A stretch of 64,000 nt of DNA from Treponema sp. CETP13 (GTDB taxonomy: Bacteria > Spirochaetota > Spirochaetia > Treponematales > Treponemataceae), in assembly GCA_001885315.1 (NCBI GenBank), contig MLPZ01000012.1, positions 124,001-188,000 on the forward strand. Direction: 5' to 3'. Within the stretch, counting starts at the first letter, position 1, and the number at the start of each line of letters is the position of its first letter. Shown in pieces: positions 1-9,428 of the stretch. The notes under the pieces are model-generated. The model saw nothing but the letters and a program-made list of their open reading frames with translations, did no database searches and was not told where the DNA came from. Made by a program: the position numbers and the translations under genes.

Positions 1-1
1 T

Positions 2-133
2 CTTGTATCTCATTTTAATCCAACAATGGGTGTTACATTTGGTTGGCTATTGTTTTCTATTATTACTTCTGTACGTGCAGTATATCTGTATGTAAAGCGT
101 ATGAAAGCAAAACCTATTATTTGGTCAACATAG
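2..133 (+). CDS. C-terminal end of a membrane protein (partial)
   Basis: An open frame enters from the window edge and ends at TAG 131-133, giving 43 residues. It contains one hydrophobic segment (GVTFGWLLFSIITSV) followed by a basic tail (YVKRMKAKP), as in the last helix of a multi-pass transporter with a cytoplasmic C-terminus. The family cannot be fixed from this fragment; a MATE-type efflux protein is one possibility, but that is a guess. No clear terminator follows before the promoter at 206. Confidence 0.5.
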   Translation, partial: LVSHFNPTMGVTFGWLLFSIITSVRAVYLYVKRMKAKPIIWST

Positions 134-205
134 TATAGATTACATTTTACCCTACAATTAAAGTATTTGACGTAGGTAGAATGTACGCAAATCTTAAAAA
201 TAAGT

Positions 206-234
206 TTGACAGTACATAAAATATGTCATACAAT
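206..234 (+). promoter_or_regulatory. Promoter of the ABC ATPase gene
   Basis: TTGACA (206-211), a 17-base spacer and TACAAT (229-234) match a housekeeping promoter, placing the transcript start near 241. The gene then has a real leader with TAAGGAGG before its ATG. The spacer holds TGACA/TGTCA arms that could bind a regulator. Confidence 0.75.
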
Positions 235-267
235 TAAATATAAAATAATTTAAGGAGGCTTTGGCGT

Positions 268-1401
268 ATGGCTAAAGTTGAATTGAAAGGTATTGGTAAA
301 GTATACGATGGCAATGTCCGTGCAGTAGAAAATGCCAATATAACTGTAGAAGATAAAGAGTTCTGCGTGTTTGTAGGACCTTCTGGTTGTGGTAAATCTA
401 CAACTCTGCGTATGATAGCAGGTCTGGAAGAAATAACTGAAGGTGAGTTATACATCGATGGTGAGCTAATGAATGATGTTCCACCAAAAGATCGTAATAT
501 TGCTATGGTATTCCAGAATTATGCATTATATCCACACATGACTGTTTATGATAACATGGCATTCGGGCTTAAAATCCGTAAAACAGATAAAGCCGAAATC
601 GAACGTCGTGTTAATGAAGCTGCTCATATTCTTGATATTGAGAAGCTTTTAGACAGAAAACCAAAAGCGCTTTCTGGTGGTCAGCGACAGCGAGTTGCAT
701 TAGGTCGTGCAATTGTTCGTAATCCAAAAGTATTTCTTTTTGATGAACCTTTATCAAACCTTGATGCTAAGTTACGTGTTCAGATGCGTTCTGAAATATC
801 AGCATTGCATCATCGATTAGATGCAACAATGATTTATGTAACACATGATCAGATTGAAGCTATGACAATGTCTGATAAGATTGTTGTTATGAAAGATGGT
901 AAAATACAACAAATTGGTTCTCCAATGTATTTGTATAATCATCCATTTAATAAGTTTGTTGCCGGTTTTATTGGTTCACCGCCAATGAATTTCTTAACTG
1001 TTAAAGTTATGGAAAAAGCTGGAAAAATCATTTGTGATGAAGGTACATTTGAACTTACCCCAACAGATGATCAAGCTAAAAAGCTTAAAGCTTATGTTGG
1101 CAAAGACGTTTTCTTTGGTATACGTCCTGAAAATATGGAATATAAAGAAAATGGGGCTTCTAAAAATAATATGCAGATGAAAGTTTCTGTTATTGAACCA
1201 CTTGGAGCCGAAACCCATTTATTCTTAGCTTCTAAGTCTCAGTCTTTAGTAGCACGTACAAGTGCACATGTCGTTGCTAAGATTGGAGATACTGTAAACT
1301 TAGTTCCAGATATGGAGACAGCTAAATTCTTTGATGCAGAAACTGAAAGAAGTATATGCGAAGATGTTGTAGCTAATTCTATTGGTTTAAGCAAAAAATA
1401 A
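268..1401 (+). CDS. Sugar ABC transporter ATP-binding protein (MalK/MsmK/UgpC family)
   Basis: This 377-residue ATPase couples ATP hydrolysis to import by carbohydrate ABC transporters at the inner face of the membrane. Walker A GPSGCGKST is at residues 37-45, the Q-loop around 82, signature LSGGQ at 135-139, Walker B FLFDEP at 156-161 and the switch histidine in THDQ near 193. A C-terminal regulatory (TOBE-type) region of about 140 residues is typical of MalK/UgpC. The start is fixed by TAAGGAGG 11 bases upstream. It stands alone with its own promoter and two terminators, without permeases beside it. Such lone MsmX-type ATPases often serve several sugar transporters; the operon at 60103-63434, which has no ATPase in view, is a likely client (inference). 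Confidence 0.95.
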   Translation: MAKVELKGIGKVYDGNVRAVENANITVEDKEFCVFVGPSGCGKSTTLRMIAGLEEITEGELYIDGELMNDVPPKDRNIAMVFQNYALYPHMTVYDNMAFGLKIRKTDKAEIERRVNEAAHILDIEKLLDRKPKALSGGQRQRVALGRAIVRNPKVFLFDEPLSNLDAKLRVQMRSEISALHHRLDATMIYVTHDQIEAMTMSDKIVVMKDGKIQQIGSPMYLYNHPFNKFVAGFIGSPPMNFLTVKVMEKAGKIICDEGTFELTPTDDQAKKLKAYVGKDVFFGIRPENMEYKENGASKNNMQMKVSVIEPLGAETHLFLASKSQSLVARTSAHVVAKIGDTVNLVPDMETAKFFDAETERSICEDVVANSIGLSKK

Positions 1402-1409
1402 CGAAAATG

Positions 1410-1440
1410 CAGCTACTGATTATTCAGTAGCTGTTTTCAT
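1410..1440. terminator. Intrinsic terminator, probably bidirectional
   Basis: A perfect 10-bp stem CAGCTACTGA/TCAGTAGCTG with a TTAT loop is followed by TTTTCAT on the plus strand. On the minus strand the flank also becomes T-rich. It ends the ATPase transcript and could also serve the convergent nuclease gene. Confidence 0.85.
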
Positions 1441-1449
1441 AGTGTTCTT

Positions 1450-1479
1450 AGACAAACATATACGTGTTTGTCTTTTTTT
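1450..1479 (+). terminator. Second intrinsic terminator after the ATPase gene
   Basis: AGACAAACA (1450-1458) pairs with TGTTTGTCT (1465-1473) across a 6-base loop and runs directly into a T-tract. It overlaps the last codon of the convergent nuclease gene. Confidence 0.8.
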
Positions 1480-3478
1480 ATGCTTTTATAAAATTTACAG
1501 AAAGTTCAGGAATATTTATATCAACAGGTTTTACCAAAAAAGTTTGATTTAAAGCCATCCCTTCTTCTAAAGGTATACGACGTTCAAGTGCTAAAGTAGG
1601 TATAAGAATTGTTGCTTGATTATATTGCTCATTAAGTTCAGCAATAATAGCTTCACCTGTCCAATCAGAATGTTGCTTAAGATAAACGAGTTTCCAATGA
1701 AGACTACTGTTTCTTTCAGCTTTTACAGAGGCTCTGGCAGCAGCATCTCCTGCACTTATTCGTTCCAACATAGTATCATTATCAAGTAGGGGTTTCTCAT
1801 CTAAATATGCGTGTAATTGTTCATGTGATATTAAGTCACCATATCGACGCAAAGGACTGGTAACTTGAGAATACATATAAATACCAAGAGCGGCATGTTT
1901 TGAAGGAGTTACGCTAACATTCCGGCGATGCATACACCGTCTTTTTTTATATTCCCCAGCAAGACCTTCTGGTAAATCAGAAGGAAGGTCTGGTTCAGGC
2001 TGACTTACGTAGGCAAAAGGAATTTGATTTTTAAAGGCAAAAGAGGCAGCTCCTTCTCCAGCAAGCAACATTGCTTCTCTTACCACAAGATTTGATTCAT
2101 GAGGAGTATATGGCTCTATATGAATTTCTGGCTCATTTTCAAGATTACCACCTTTTGGTAATTTTACCCAAATGTTTGCTTCTGGTAAATTTATATTTAC
2201 TGAACCTGCAGCAGTGCGGCGTTCAATGTTCTTTTTTGCAATCGCAAATAATGGGGCAAACTCAGGGGTGTCACGTAGTTTGTCTACTTGTTCGTAAGTA
2301 TATCGTTTTACATGTACAAAGGTTTTAAAAATATTACAATCTTTTATCGATCCATCTTCTGCTAATTGAATTTTAAATGAAAGAGCATGAGACCATGTTT
2401 CTTTTGCATCATCTAAGCTTTTACCAGCAATTAGCGCATTTTCTTCACGTAATCCAAGTGCATAATCTTCTAGCGATTCTTCTGCGAGCATTCGTGCAGC
2501 TCCCTCTGGTAGGTATAATGTTGCTCCTCTATCTCTCGCTGCTTTGTCAATCTCTGAATCTGGTGTAACAGTACATGCTGGATCTGCAATATGAACCCAT
2601 AGAGAGCCATTATCAAAAGCGATTGCATCATCTGGATCAGTACTGTCTGCTGAATCTATAGCAAATGCAATATGATTAATAATAGTTCTTTCTTCTTGTA
2701 CTGGATGTGATAAATGAATATTTGCAGACTTTTTTGACATCCCTAGTCTTGCAGGATGGGGATTTCTCCAAAAAGGCCAAACTCCTGTATCAATAAGTAA
2801 TTTATGCGCTTTTTGTGGACTTTGCTCCATTTGTGCGTCTTTCATAGTTTTTGATTTGTCAGTTTTTCCTAACGCTAGCGTTTCTACATCTCCCATGTAT
2901 ATACCATCATCAGGCAGGTTTAGTTTTTTTTCTTTTAGTCTTTTTATGAATTCTAGATATAATTTTTCAGCATTATCTTTAATAGTTTGTTTTTTTTGAA
3001 TACTTTCTGCTTCTTCTTTTGAGTTTAGAGTAAAGATTGGTGTTTTTTTAGTAAAACTCTGAGATGTTTTCGAGTTTTTATCTAAAAGCTTAAAATAAGG
3101 ATTTCTTAAAAGTTCACAGTATAAATCCCATGCAAGATTTGGAGTGAAGTTATCGATAGTTAAATCGGCAATATCTGTGAGTGAAAAATAAGTTTCATCT
3201 TCATCGGTGAGTAATTCCCATGTTTCCAAAAGTTTTTCTGAAAAAGTAGGGACGGAAGTGTCGTCAACTTCTTTTAAACACCTTGCAGGTAAACTTGTAG
3301 TAGGACCAGAATGTAAAAGAAGGATATCCTTTTCACGTACATTTTGAGTTGCAAATTGTGCAGCTTTGCCAGTCGCTGTTGCAGGAACAGAACAGTATTC
3401 GATAGTTATTTTATCTGCGACAGCTTTTACTATTGCAGGTTGATTCTTGTATAATACTAAATTATTTTTACTAAACAT
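1478..3478 (-). CDS. RNB-domain exoribonuclease (RNase II/R family)
   Basis: This 666-residue protein is a predicted 3'-to-5' exoribonuclease that degrades RNA in the cytoplasm. The RNB signature with its metal-binding aspartates is at residues 275-284 (DSADSTDPDD), and a late motif PLRRYGDLISHEQL matches the family's C-terminal RNB core. The N-terminal 260 residues do not show a clear cold-shock domain by eye, and only about 60 residues follow the RNB domain, so an S1 domain would be short or diverged. It is a single-gene unit. The start codon has no Shine-Dalgarno sequence but sits 6 bases after a TAAAAT -10 box, so the mRNA is probably leaderless. Confidence 0.9.
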   Translation of the reverse strand: MFSKNNLVLYKNQPAIVKAVADKITIEYCSVPATATGKAAQFATQNVREKDILLLHSGPTTSLPARCLKEVDDTSVPTFSEKLLETWELLTDEDETYFSLTDIADLTIDNFTPNLAWDLYCELLRNPYFKLLDKNSKTSQSFTKKTPIFTLNSKEEAESIQKKQTIKDNAEKLYLEFIKRLKEKKLNLPDDGIYMGDVETLALGKTDKSKTMKDAQMEQSPQKAHKLLIDTGVWPFWRNPHPARLGMSKKSANIHLSHPVQEERTIINHIAFAIDSADSTDPDDAIAFDNGSLWVHIADPACTVTPDSEIDKAARDRGATLYLPEGAARMLAEESLEDYALGLREENALIAGKSLDDAKETWSHALSFKIQLAEDGSIKDCNIFKTFVHVKRYTYEQVDKLRDTPEFAPLFAIAKKNIERRTAAGSVNINLPEANIWVKLPKGGNLENEPEIHIEPYTPHESNLVVREAMLLAGEGAASFAFKNQIPFAYVSQPEPDLPSDLPEGLAGEYKKRRCMHRRNVSVTPSKHAALGIYMYSQVTSPLRRYGDLISHEQLHAYLDEKPLLDNDTMLERISAGDAAARASVKAERNSSLHWKLVYLKQHSDWTGEAIIAELNEQYNQATILIPTLALERRIPLEEGMALNQTFLVKPVDINIPELSVNFIKA

Positions 3479-3484
3479 AGTTTT

Positions 3485-3513
3485 ATTTTACCCTAAAGAG
3501 CAATTACGAACAA
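3485..3513 (-). promoter_or_regulatory. Leaderless-type promoter of the RNB nuclease
   Basis: Reading the minus strand: TTGTTC (3513-3508), 17 bases, TAAAAT (3490-3485), 6 bases, then ATG at 3478. The predicted transcript start falls on or next to the ATG. Confidence 0.6.
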
Positions 3514-3609
3514 GGCATCAATAATCTAGTTTTAAAGTTGTTCTTGTTGTAAAAATTAAAAAAAAAAGGTATGTTTTTAACTATAAAACTGAAAATAGAG
3601 GATAATTTT

Positions 3610-4938
3610 ATGATAGTAATGAAATTTGGGGGCTCATCAGTTGCTAATGCAAAACGTATTCAACATGTGGCTTCTATAATTAAAAAATATGCAGATAAAA
3701 AACCTATTGTAGTGCTTTCTGCTATGGGTGATACAACTGATTTTCTTTTAGAATCTGCGGATGTTGCGCTGAATGGAAAAGTTGATATTTCTAAAATCGA
3801 GAAATTACATTATGACACTGCTGATGAACTTGAAATTTCAAAAGAAGCTATTGATTCTTTACTAACTGAATTAAAGGCCTTACTTACAGGCATTTCTATG
3901 TTGAAAGAGCTTACTAAAAGGACTAAAGATTATTTGGTTTCTTTTGGTGAACGTTTGAGTGTAAGAATGGTTGCGTCTTATCTTACTAAAAAAGGAACTC
4001 CAGCACAGTTTTATGATGCTTGGGATATTGGTTTTCTTTCGGATTCTAATTTTATGAATGCAGAATTAGATGATAGTGTTTGGTCTTTAATTCCTCGTGG
4101 TTTAAATGACTATAAATGTAATATAAAAAAAGAAATTCCGATTGTAACAGGATTTTTAGCAAAAGATAAGAATGGGAATATTACGACTCTTGGTCGTGGA
4201 GGCAGTGATCTTTCTGCAACAATGATTGGGGCTGCAATGCATGTAGATGAAGTTCAAACATGGAAAGATGTTGATGGAATCTTGACTGCAGATCCTCGTA
4301 TTGTAAAAGAAGCTAAAAATGTTCCAATCATAACGTATGATGAAGCGTCAGAATTAGCCTATTTTGGTTCACAAGTTTTGCACCCAAGGGCAATGTATCC
4401 TGTTAAAAAAACAAAAACAACTGTTAGAGTTAAAAACTCTTATAATATTGATCACCCTGGGTCTCTTATTGTTCCGGAACATTTAGAGAAGCTAACACCG
4501 GTAAGAGCTATTACTGCAGTGAAGAATATTCAGATGATAGAAATTGTTTCAACGCGTATGCTTGGGGCATCAGGGTTTTTAGCTCATATTTTTAATGTTT
4601 TCTTAAAATGGAATATATCTATAGATGTTATTGCGACTTCTGAAGTTTCTGTCTCTCTTACAGTTGCTGGAAATTTAGATTTGACAGGATTATTGGAGGA
4701 TCTAAGTGGGATTGCAACTTGCTCAGTCCAAAAAGACAAAGCTATAGTGACTATTATTTGTGATGCAGCCCATTCTAGTGCTATAATGGGCGAAGGAATG
4801 AAAAGCTTAGCCGATGTTGGAATAAATCCTGATATAATTTCTCAGGGCGCATCTAAAGTAAATATAAGTATTGTTTGTAATATGAAAGATGTGATTACAT
4901 GTGTAAAAACCTTGCATAAGGCTCATTTTGAGGAATAA
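3610..4938 (+). CDS. lysC: Aspartate kinase
   Basis: Aspartokinase phosphorylates aspartate, the first step towards lysine, diaminopimelate, threonine and methionine. The N-terminus MIVMKFGGSS is the family signature, followed by the SFGER motif and GRGGSDLSATM substrate-binding segment; the last ~150 residues carry the ACT-type regulatory region. I place the start at ATG 3610 (442 residues) because AGAGGA lies at the right distance; an upstream in-frame ATG at 3571 would only add 13 non-conserved residues. It is monofunctional, with no homoserine dehydrogenase fusion. dapB follows 31 bases later, which suggests a lysine/peptidoglycan role. Confidence 0.95.
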   Translation: MIVMKFGGSSVANAKRIQHVASIIKKYADKKPIVVLSAMGDTTDFLLESADVALNGKVDISKIEKLHYDTADELEISKEAIDSLLTELKALLTGISMLKELTKRTKDYLVSFGERLSVRMVASYLTKKGTPAQFYDAWDIGFLSDSNFMNAELDDSVWSLIPRGLNDYKCNIKKEIPIVTGFLAKDKNGNITTLGRGGSDLSATMIGAAMHVDEVQTWKDVDGILTADPRIVKEAKNVPIITYDEASELAYFGSQVLHPRAMYPVKKTKTTVRVKNSYNIDHPGSLIVPEHLEKLTPVRAITAVKNIQMIEIVSTRMLGASGFLAHIFNVFLKWNISIDVIATSEVSVSLTVAGNLDLTGLLEDLSGIATCSVQKDKAIVTIICDAAHSSAIMGEGMKSLADVGINPDIISQGASKVNISIVCNMKDVITCVKTLHKAHFEE

Positions 4939-4969
4939 AGTTTAATTTTTTACGTGGAGGATAATAAGT

Positions 4970-5746
4970 ATGAAAATAGCATTAGTTGGTTATGGAAAAA
5001 TGGGACATATGCTTGAAATTGCAGCAAAATCACTTGGACATGAAGTAGTTGTAACAATAGATAGCTATGCTGATGATGCTTCTGTAAAGGTATCTACTAC
5101 AAAAGGAATTGTCGAAGCTGTAAAAAATAGTGGTGCAGAAGGAATTATTGAATTTACACATCCTTCTTCAGTTATTGAAAATATAAAAGCTCTTGTACCT
5201 TTAAAATTGCCATTGGTGATTGGAACAACGGGGTGGTATGATAAACTAGAAGATGTGAAAAAACTTGTAAAAGCAGAGAATAGTTCTCTTTTTTATTCTC
5301 CTAATTACTCGATTGGAGTAAATATGTTTTATAAGATGGTTGAGCATGCATCTTCTTTAATGTCACAGTATTCTGAGTATGATTGTGCTATTTGGGAAGC
5401 TCATCACAATCAAAAAGCAGATAGCCCTTCTGGAACAGCTCTTGCTGTAGCAAAGTCTGTGATGGCAGGTAATCCTTCTAAAACAGAAATGGTTTTTGAT
5501 GCTTTTCATAAAAAACCAGAACCACAACAATTACATGTATCATCAACTAGATGTGGCTCTATTCCTGGGACTCATAAAGTATTTTTTGATTCTCCTGCCG
5601 ATACAATTGAAATTACTCATCAAGCTCGTAGTAGAGAAGGTTTTGCTATGGGTGCTGTTCGTTGTTTAAATTGGTTAGATGCTGGAATAAATGATGGTTT
5701 TTTAAATGTTGGAAATGTGTACACAATGAAAGATTTTTTAGGTTAA
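4970..5746 (+). CDS. dapB: 4-hydroxy-tetrahydrodipicolinate reductase
   Basis: DapB reduces the dipicolinate-type intermediate with NAD(P)H in the diaminopimelate pathway. At 258 residues it has family length. The N-terminal Rossmann start MKIALVGYGKMG binds the nucleotide, and WEAHHNQKADSPSGTA near residue 140 carries the catalytic histidine and lysine motif of the family. A GTGGAGG Shine-Dalgarno sequence precedes the ATG. It lies 31 bases after aspartokinase and is probably co-transcribed with it. Together with the LysA-like decarboxylase at 54682 it indicates that this organism makes its own diaminopimelate/lysine. Confidence 0.95.
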   Translation: MKIALVGYGKMGHMLEIAAKSLGHEVVVTIDSYADDASVKVSTTKGIVEAVKNSGAEGIIEFTHPSSVIENIKALVPLKLPLVIGTTGWYDKLEDVKKLVKAENSSLFYSPNYSIGVNMFYKMVEHASSLMSQYSEYDCAIWEAHHNQKADSPSGTALAVAKSVMAGNPSKTEMVFDAFHKKPEPQQLHVSSTRCGSIPGTHKVFFDSPADTIEITHQARSREGFAMGAVRCLNWLDAGINDGFLNVGNVYTMKDFLG

Positions 5747-5787
5747 TGTAAATAGCAAATTACAATTAAGCTATTTAAAGGATAAAA

Positions 5788-7074
5788 ATGAATATATTAC
5801 CGCGCGTTTTTTTAAATAAAAACGAAGAAAATGAAATCCGACAAGGATTTCCATGGGTCTTTGATAATGAAATTTCTTTTGTTAAAGAAAACGAATTAGA
5901 TAAAGAAGATAAGGGACATTATGTTCCTCAGCAACTAAAAGAATGTAAGGTAAAAGATGGCTCCCCTGTAGAAGTACTTTCTAAGGGTGGTTTGTTTTTA
6001 GGTTACGGAATAATAAATCGTAATTCTAAAATCGCTGTTCGTATTATGCGTCGTGATAAATTGAACAATCCAGATGGTGACGATTCTGCAGTTAATCCTT
6101 TCCCATACAGTTTTTTTGAACAGAAGATTAAAGATGCCTATTCTATTCGGTATGATTATTATAATCAAAATGATTCTTATCGACTCATTTTTGGAGAAGC
6201 AGATTTTTTACCTGGATTAATAGCAGAGCGATATGTTGATATTAAAAATCAAGTAATTTTAGTTGTTCAATTCTTAGCTTACTGCGTAGAAGCTTATAGA
6301 GAAGAAATATTATCAGCTTTAAAAAATGTTTGTTCTCCGTTTGCAATTTATGAGAGAAGTGATGCAAATGTTCGTGAAAAAGAAGGTTTGGAGCAACGAT
6401 CTGGTTGTGTTTTTGGTAAAGTTGATGACATTATTATAATTAAAGAAAATGGTGTTCAAATTGAAGTGGATTTAGCTCATGGACAAAAAACTGGATATTT
6501 TTTAGATCAGAAATTTAATCGTGCTAGAGTTGCTCAATTGAGCAAAGGATGTCGTGTATTAGATACTTGTACGCATACAGGAGCCTTTGGTTTAAATGCT
6601 GTAAAGGGTGGGGCAAAAGAAGTTATTGCAGTTGATATTTCATCAGATGCAGTTGCTCTTGTAAAGCGCAATATTGCTCTTAATAATGCACAAAATGAAA
6701 TGAGAGCAATAGAAGGCGATGTCTTTGATGTACTTAAAGATTTTGAGATGCAAAAAGAGAAATTCGACTTAATTATTTTAGATCCACCAGCTTTTGCAAA
6801 AAGTGCTAAAGCTGTCTCTAAAGCGTATGGTGGATACAAAGAGATAAATTTACGGGCTTTGCGCTTACTTAATCGTGGTGGGATTCTTGTTACTTGCTCT
6901 TGTTCACATTTTTTTGATTCTGATAAGTTTTATGATATGCTTATGCATGCTGCTATGGACTCAAAGTGTACTGTTCAGGTATTAGAAAAACGCGGGGCTG
7001 GGCCGGATCATCCTGTTTTGCTTGGCTATCCAAAATCAGAATATTTGAAGTGTGCAATTTGTAAGGTTTTGTAA
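5788..7074 (+). CDS. Class I SAM-dependent rRNA methyltransferase (RlmI-like, PUA-containing)
   Basis: The protein (428 residues) has an N-terminal PUA-like RNA-binding region (LNKNEENEIRQGFPWVFDNEI) followed by a Rossmann methyltransferase with VLDTCTHTGAFGLNA (SAM binding) and the catalytic-type motif DLIILDPPAFAKS. This is the arrangement of RlmI-family 23S rRNA cytosine-5 methyltransferases, although the exact target base cannot be assigned here. There is an AAGGA ribosome-binding site. It overlaps or abuts miaA, so two RNA-modification genes are adjacent. A stretch of charged residues (about 35-50) interrupts the PUA region compared with the usual spacing. Confidence 0.88.
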   Translation: MNILPRVFLNKNEENEIRQGFPWVFDNEISFVKENELDKEDKGHYVPQQLKECKVKDGSPVEVLSKGGLFLGYGIINRNSKIAVRIMRRDKLNNPDGDDSAVNPFPYSFFEQKIKDAYSIRYDYYNQNDSYRLIFGEADFLPGLIAERYVDIKNQVILVVQFLAYCVEAYREEILSALKNVCSPFAIYERSDANVREKEGLEQRSGCVFGKVDDIIIIKENGVQIEVDLAHGQKTGYFLDQKFNRARVAQLSKGCRVLDTCTHTGAFGLNAVKGGAKEVIAVDISSDAVALVKRNIALNNAQNEMRAIEGDVFDVLKDFEMQKEKFDLIILDPPAFAKSAKAVSKAYGGYKEINLRALRLLNRGGILVTCSCSHFFDSDKFYDMLMHAAMDSKCTVQVLEKRGAGPDHPVLLGYPKSEYLKCAICKVL

Positions 7075-7090
7075 TAAACGGAGTTTGTCT

Positions 7091-8119
7091 TTGAATCGAG
7101 TAAATTTTCCATCTCAATATAATTGTCTTATTGTTCTAGGACCAACTGCAGTTGGCAAGACAGCTATTGGTGTTCGTTTAGCTGATTATTTTAATGGTGA
7201 AGTATTATCTGCTGATTCTCGACAAGTTTATCGTGGATTAGATATAGGGTCTGGCAAAGATTTAAGCGATTTTGAAATAAATGGGCATACAGTTCCTTGG
7301 CATCTAATGGATATTGCTGAGCTTCCAAAAGAATATTCAGTTTTTAACTACCAAAAAGATTTTTATTGTGCTTTTGCAGATATTATTGGTCGTAAAAAAC
7401 TTCCTGTTGTTATTGGTGGCACGGGAATGTATCTGGATTCAATAATCCGTGGATATGATTTAGTAGATGTCCCTACAAATGAAAGTCTTCGATCTGAATT
7501 AGCTGGAAAATCGATTGAAGAACTTTCTACTATTCTGATTTCTAAAAAAGCAGAATGTGGTGAGACCTTGCATAATGATACAGATATAACAGAACGACAT
7601 AGGCTGTTACGTGCTATTGAAATTTGTGAATTTGAGATTTCTGGGAGTGCAAAGGCTCAACGAGCTAAAATGCCACAGAGACCAGATATTAGACCTCTTA
7701 TAGTTGGTACTACTTTTCCCCGTCCAATGCTTAGAGCGAGCATTCACAGACGTCTCACGGCACGTTTGCATGAGGGTATGCTTGACGAAGTTCAACGTTT
7801 GCATGATGGTACTCAAATTGCAGCTGATGGAACACCTGTAGCTGCTGTTAAGTGGCAAAGATTAGAGAGACTTGGATTGGAATATCGATTTATTTCTCAA
7901 TATCTTCAAGGACAGTTTGAAAATTTAGAGCAGATGAGTGAGAAACTTTTTCGTGCTATTGGGCAATTTGCAAAACGACAAGAAACATGGTATCGAGGTA
8001 TGGTCAAAAAAGGAGTCAACATCAACTGGTTACCTCATGATGGAACAGAAGCTGATTGTGATGTTGACCAACGTGTTCTCTATGCACTTGAATTGATACG
8101 AAAATATAATGAAAAATAA
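7091..8119 (+). CDS. miaA: tRNA dimethylallyltransferase MiaA
   Basis: MiaA transfers an isoprenoid from dimethylallyl diphosphate to A37 of tRNAs reading U-starting codons. The P-loop GPTAVGKT and the motif SADSRQVYRGLDIGSGK are diagnostic. I choose a TTG start at 7091 (342 residues): CGGAG lies 7 bases upstream and this begins 17 bases after the previous stop, whereas the ATG at 7052 would lie inside the methyltransferase gene with no ribosome-binding site. It is in the same direction as the preceding methyltransferase and likely in the same transcript. Confidence 0.92.
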   Translation: MNRVNFPSQYNCLIVLGPTAVGKTAIGVRLADYFNGEVLSADSRQVYRGLDIGSGKDLSDFEINGHTVPWHLMDIAELPKEYSVFNYQKDFYCAFADIIGRKKLPVVIGGTGMYLDSIIRGYDLVDVPTNESLRSELAGKSIEELSTILISKKAECGETLHNDTDITERHRLLRAIEICEFEISGSAKAQRAKMPQRPDIRPLIVGTTFPRPMLRASIHRRLTARLHEGMLDEVQRLHDGTQIAADGTPVAAVKWQRLERLGLEYRFISQYLQGQFENLEQMSEKLFRAIGQFAKRQETWYRGMVKKGVNINWLPHDGTEADCDVDQRVLYALELIRKYNEK

Positions 8120-8172
8120 GAGTATGGTAAAAAAATATACTTGTTTAATGTTTATTTTAGTTAGGCTTTTTT

Positions 8173-9414
8173 ATGAAAGATATAATATCTATTTATAACA
8201 AAAAACGCTCTCTTTTTGCAAATGACAAATTAACACAGATTTCTAATACTCTTTTTTCTAAAATAGCAATTGTTATACCTGTATATAATGAATTCCCTGG
8301 CATCTTTAATACCTTCAACTCACTTTCTAATAGTGTTTACAATGCAGAATTACATTTTAAAAATACTAAACAAACCATTAGGGATAGAGTTACAGTTGTT
8401 GTTGTAATAAATAACCCTATAGAAGCTTCTAAAGAGGCTCTCGAGAATAATGAGATTTTATATCGACTCTTAACACAAGAACATACTGATCAAACAGAAC
8501 CCGTATTAAAAAATAGTTTGGATTTTCCATTTTATTTGCATGTATGTTATTTAAAAAATGATAAAAGAGTAAAAAGTATTTCTAAAAAAAAAATTGGTGT
8601 AGGGTATGCTAGAAGATATGGAATGGACTTATCTCTTGCATATGGAGCCAGTGTAATAGCATGCATGGATGCAGATACATTAGTTAGCAATAATTATATA
8701 GAAACGTTATTTGATTTTGAAAAAAATAAATTTGGTTTTGGAATTTGTAAGTTTGAACACCAAAAGGTCCCAGAAGATATTAGAGATTCCCAAAAAAAAC
8801 AAAAAGCTATTATTGCCTATGAAAAATACATAAAGGCACATTCTGAATGTTTAAAGAATACAGGAACTCCATATTGGGCATATGCCTTAGGGCCAACTAT
8901 TGTCTGTAATGCAGAAAGTTATGCTTCTGTTGGAGGAATGCCTATTAGAAAAGCTGGCGAAGATTTCTATTTTATTCAATCTTTAGAAAAACTTTTTTTA
9001 CAAAGAGGGAATCCTAAATTACAAATTTTAGATTGCACGGTTTATCCTTCTGCTCGGCTTTCAACGAGAGTTCCTTTTGGAACAGGACAAGTATTGGCTG
9101 GGGCAAGTGATGTAAAAAGTATTCCTTCTGTTTATGCAGAAAAAACCTATGAGGCAATTCACACTTTTTTATCTGTTATGAGAGAAACTATAAAATCTGG
9201 GTGTTTTGAGATACAATGGAAACTATTACCTAAAAATGTTATTGATTTTCTAAAAAAAGAAGATTTTGAAGTTGTTTGGCATAAATTAGTACATGAAAAT
9301 AAGAATAATCCTAAAAATTTAGAAATTGCTTTTCACGTATGGTTTGATGGATTAAAAATTATTCGACTTATGCACTTTTTAGAAAAAGACACAAGCCAAA
9401 TATTTGATATATAA
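8173..9414 (+). CDS. Family 2-type glycosyltransferase
   Basis: A 413-residue putative sugar transferase. The fold signature AIVIPVYNE lies near residue 32, the metal/nucleotide-binding DAD triplet is in CMDADTLV near residue 163, and GGMPIRKAGEDFYF resembles the acceptor-side ED motif of GT-A enzymes. No membrane helices are obvious, so it is probably cytoplasmic or peripheral. Only a weak TAGG precedes the ATG. The acceptor is unknown. It follows miaA by 53 bases on the same strand; no linked glycan cluster is visible, but another glycosyltransferase and an aminosugar-type aminotransferase occur at 16.7-20.3 kb. Confidence 0.8.
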   Translation: MKDIISIYNKKRSLFANDKLTQISNTLFSKIAIVIPVYNEFPGIFNTFNSLSNSVYNAELHFKNTKQTIRDRVTVVVVINNPIEASKEALENNEILYRLLTQEHTDQTEPVLKNSLDFPFYLHVCYLKNDKRVKSISKKKIGVGYARRYGMDLSLAYGASVIACMDADTLVSNNYIETLFDFEKNKFGFGICKFEHQKVPEDIRDSQKKQKAIIAYEKYIKAHSECLKNTGTPYWAYALGPTIVCNAESYASVGGMPIRKAGEDFYFIQSLEKLFLQRGNPKLQILDCTVYPSARLSTRVPFGTGQVLAGASDVKSIPSVYAEKTYEAIHTFLSVMRETIKSGCFEIQWKLLPKNVIDFLKKEDFEVVWHKLVHENKNNPKNLEIAFHVWFDGLKIIRLMHFLEKDTSQIFDI

Positions 9415-9428
9415 GAGAATAATCTTAT

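Noticed and set aside
212-228. TGACA/TGTCA inverted arms in the ATPase promoter as an operator
   Set aside because: Most of the symmetry comes from the -35 box itself and is short; not convincing alone.
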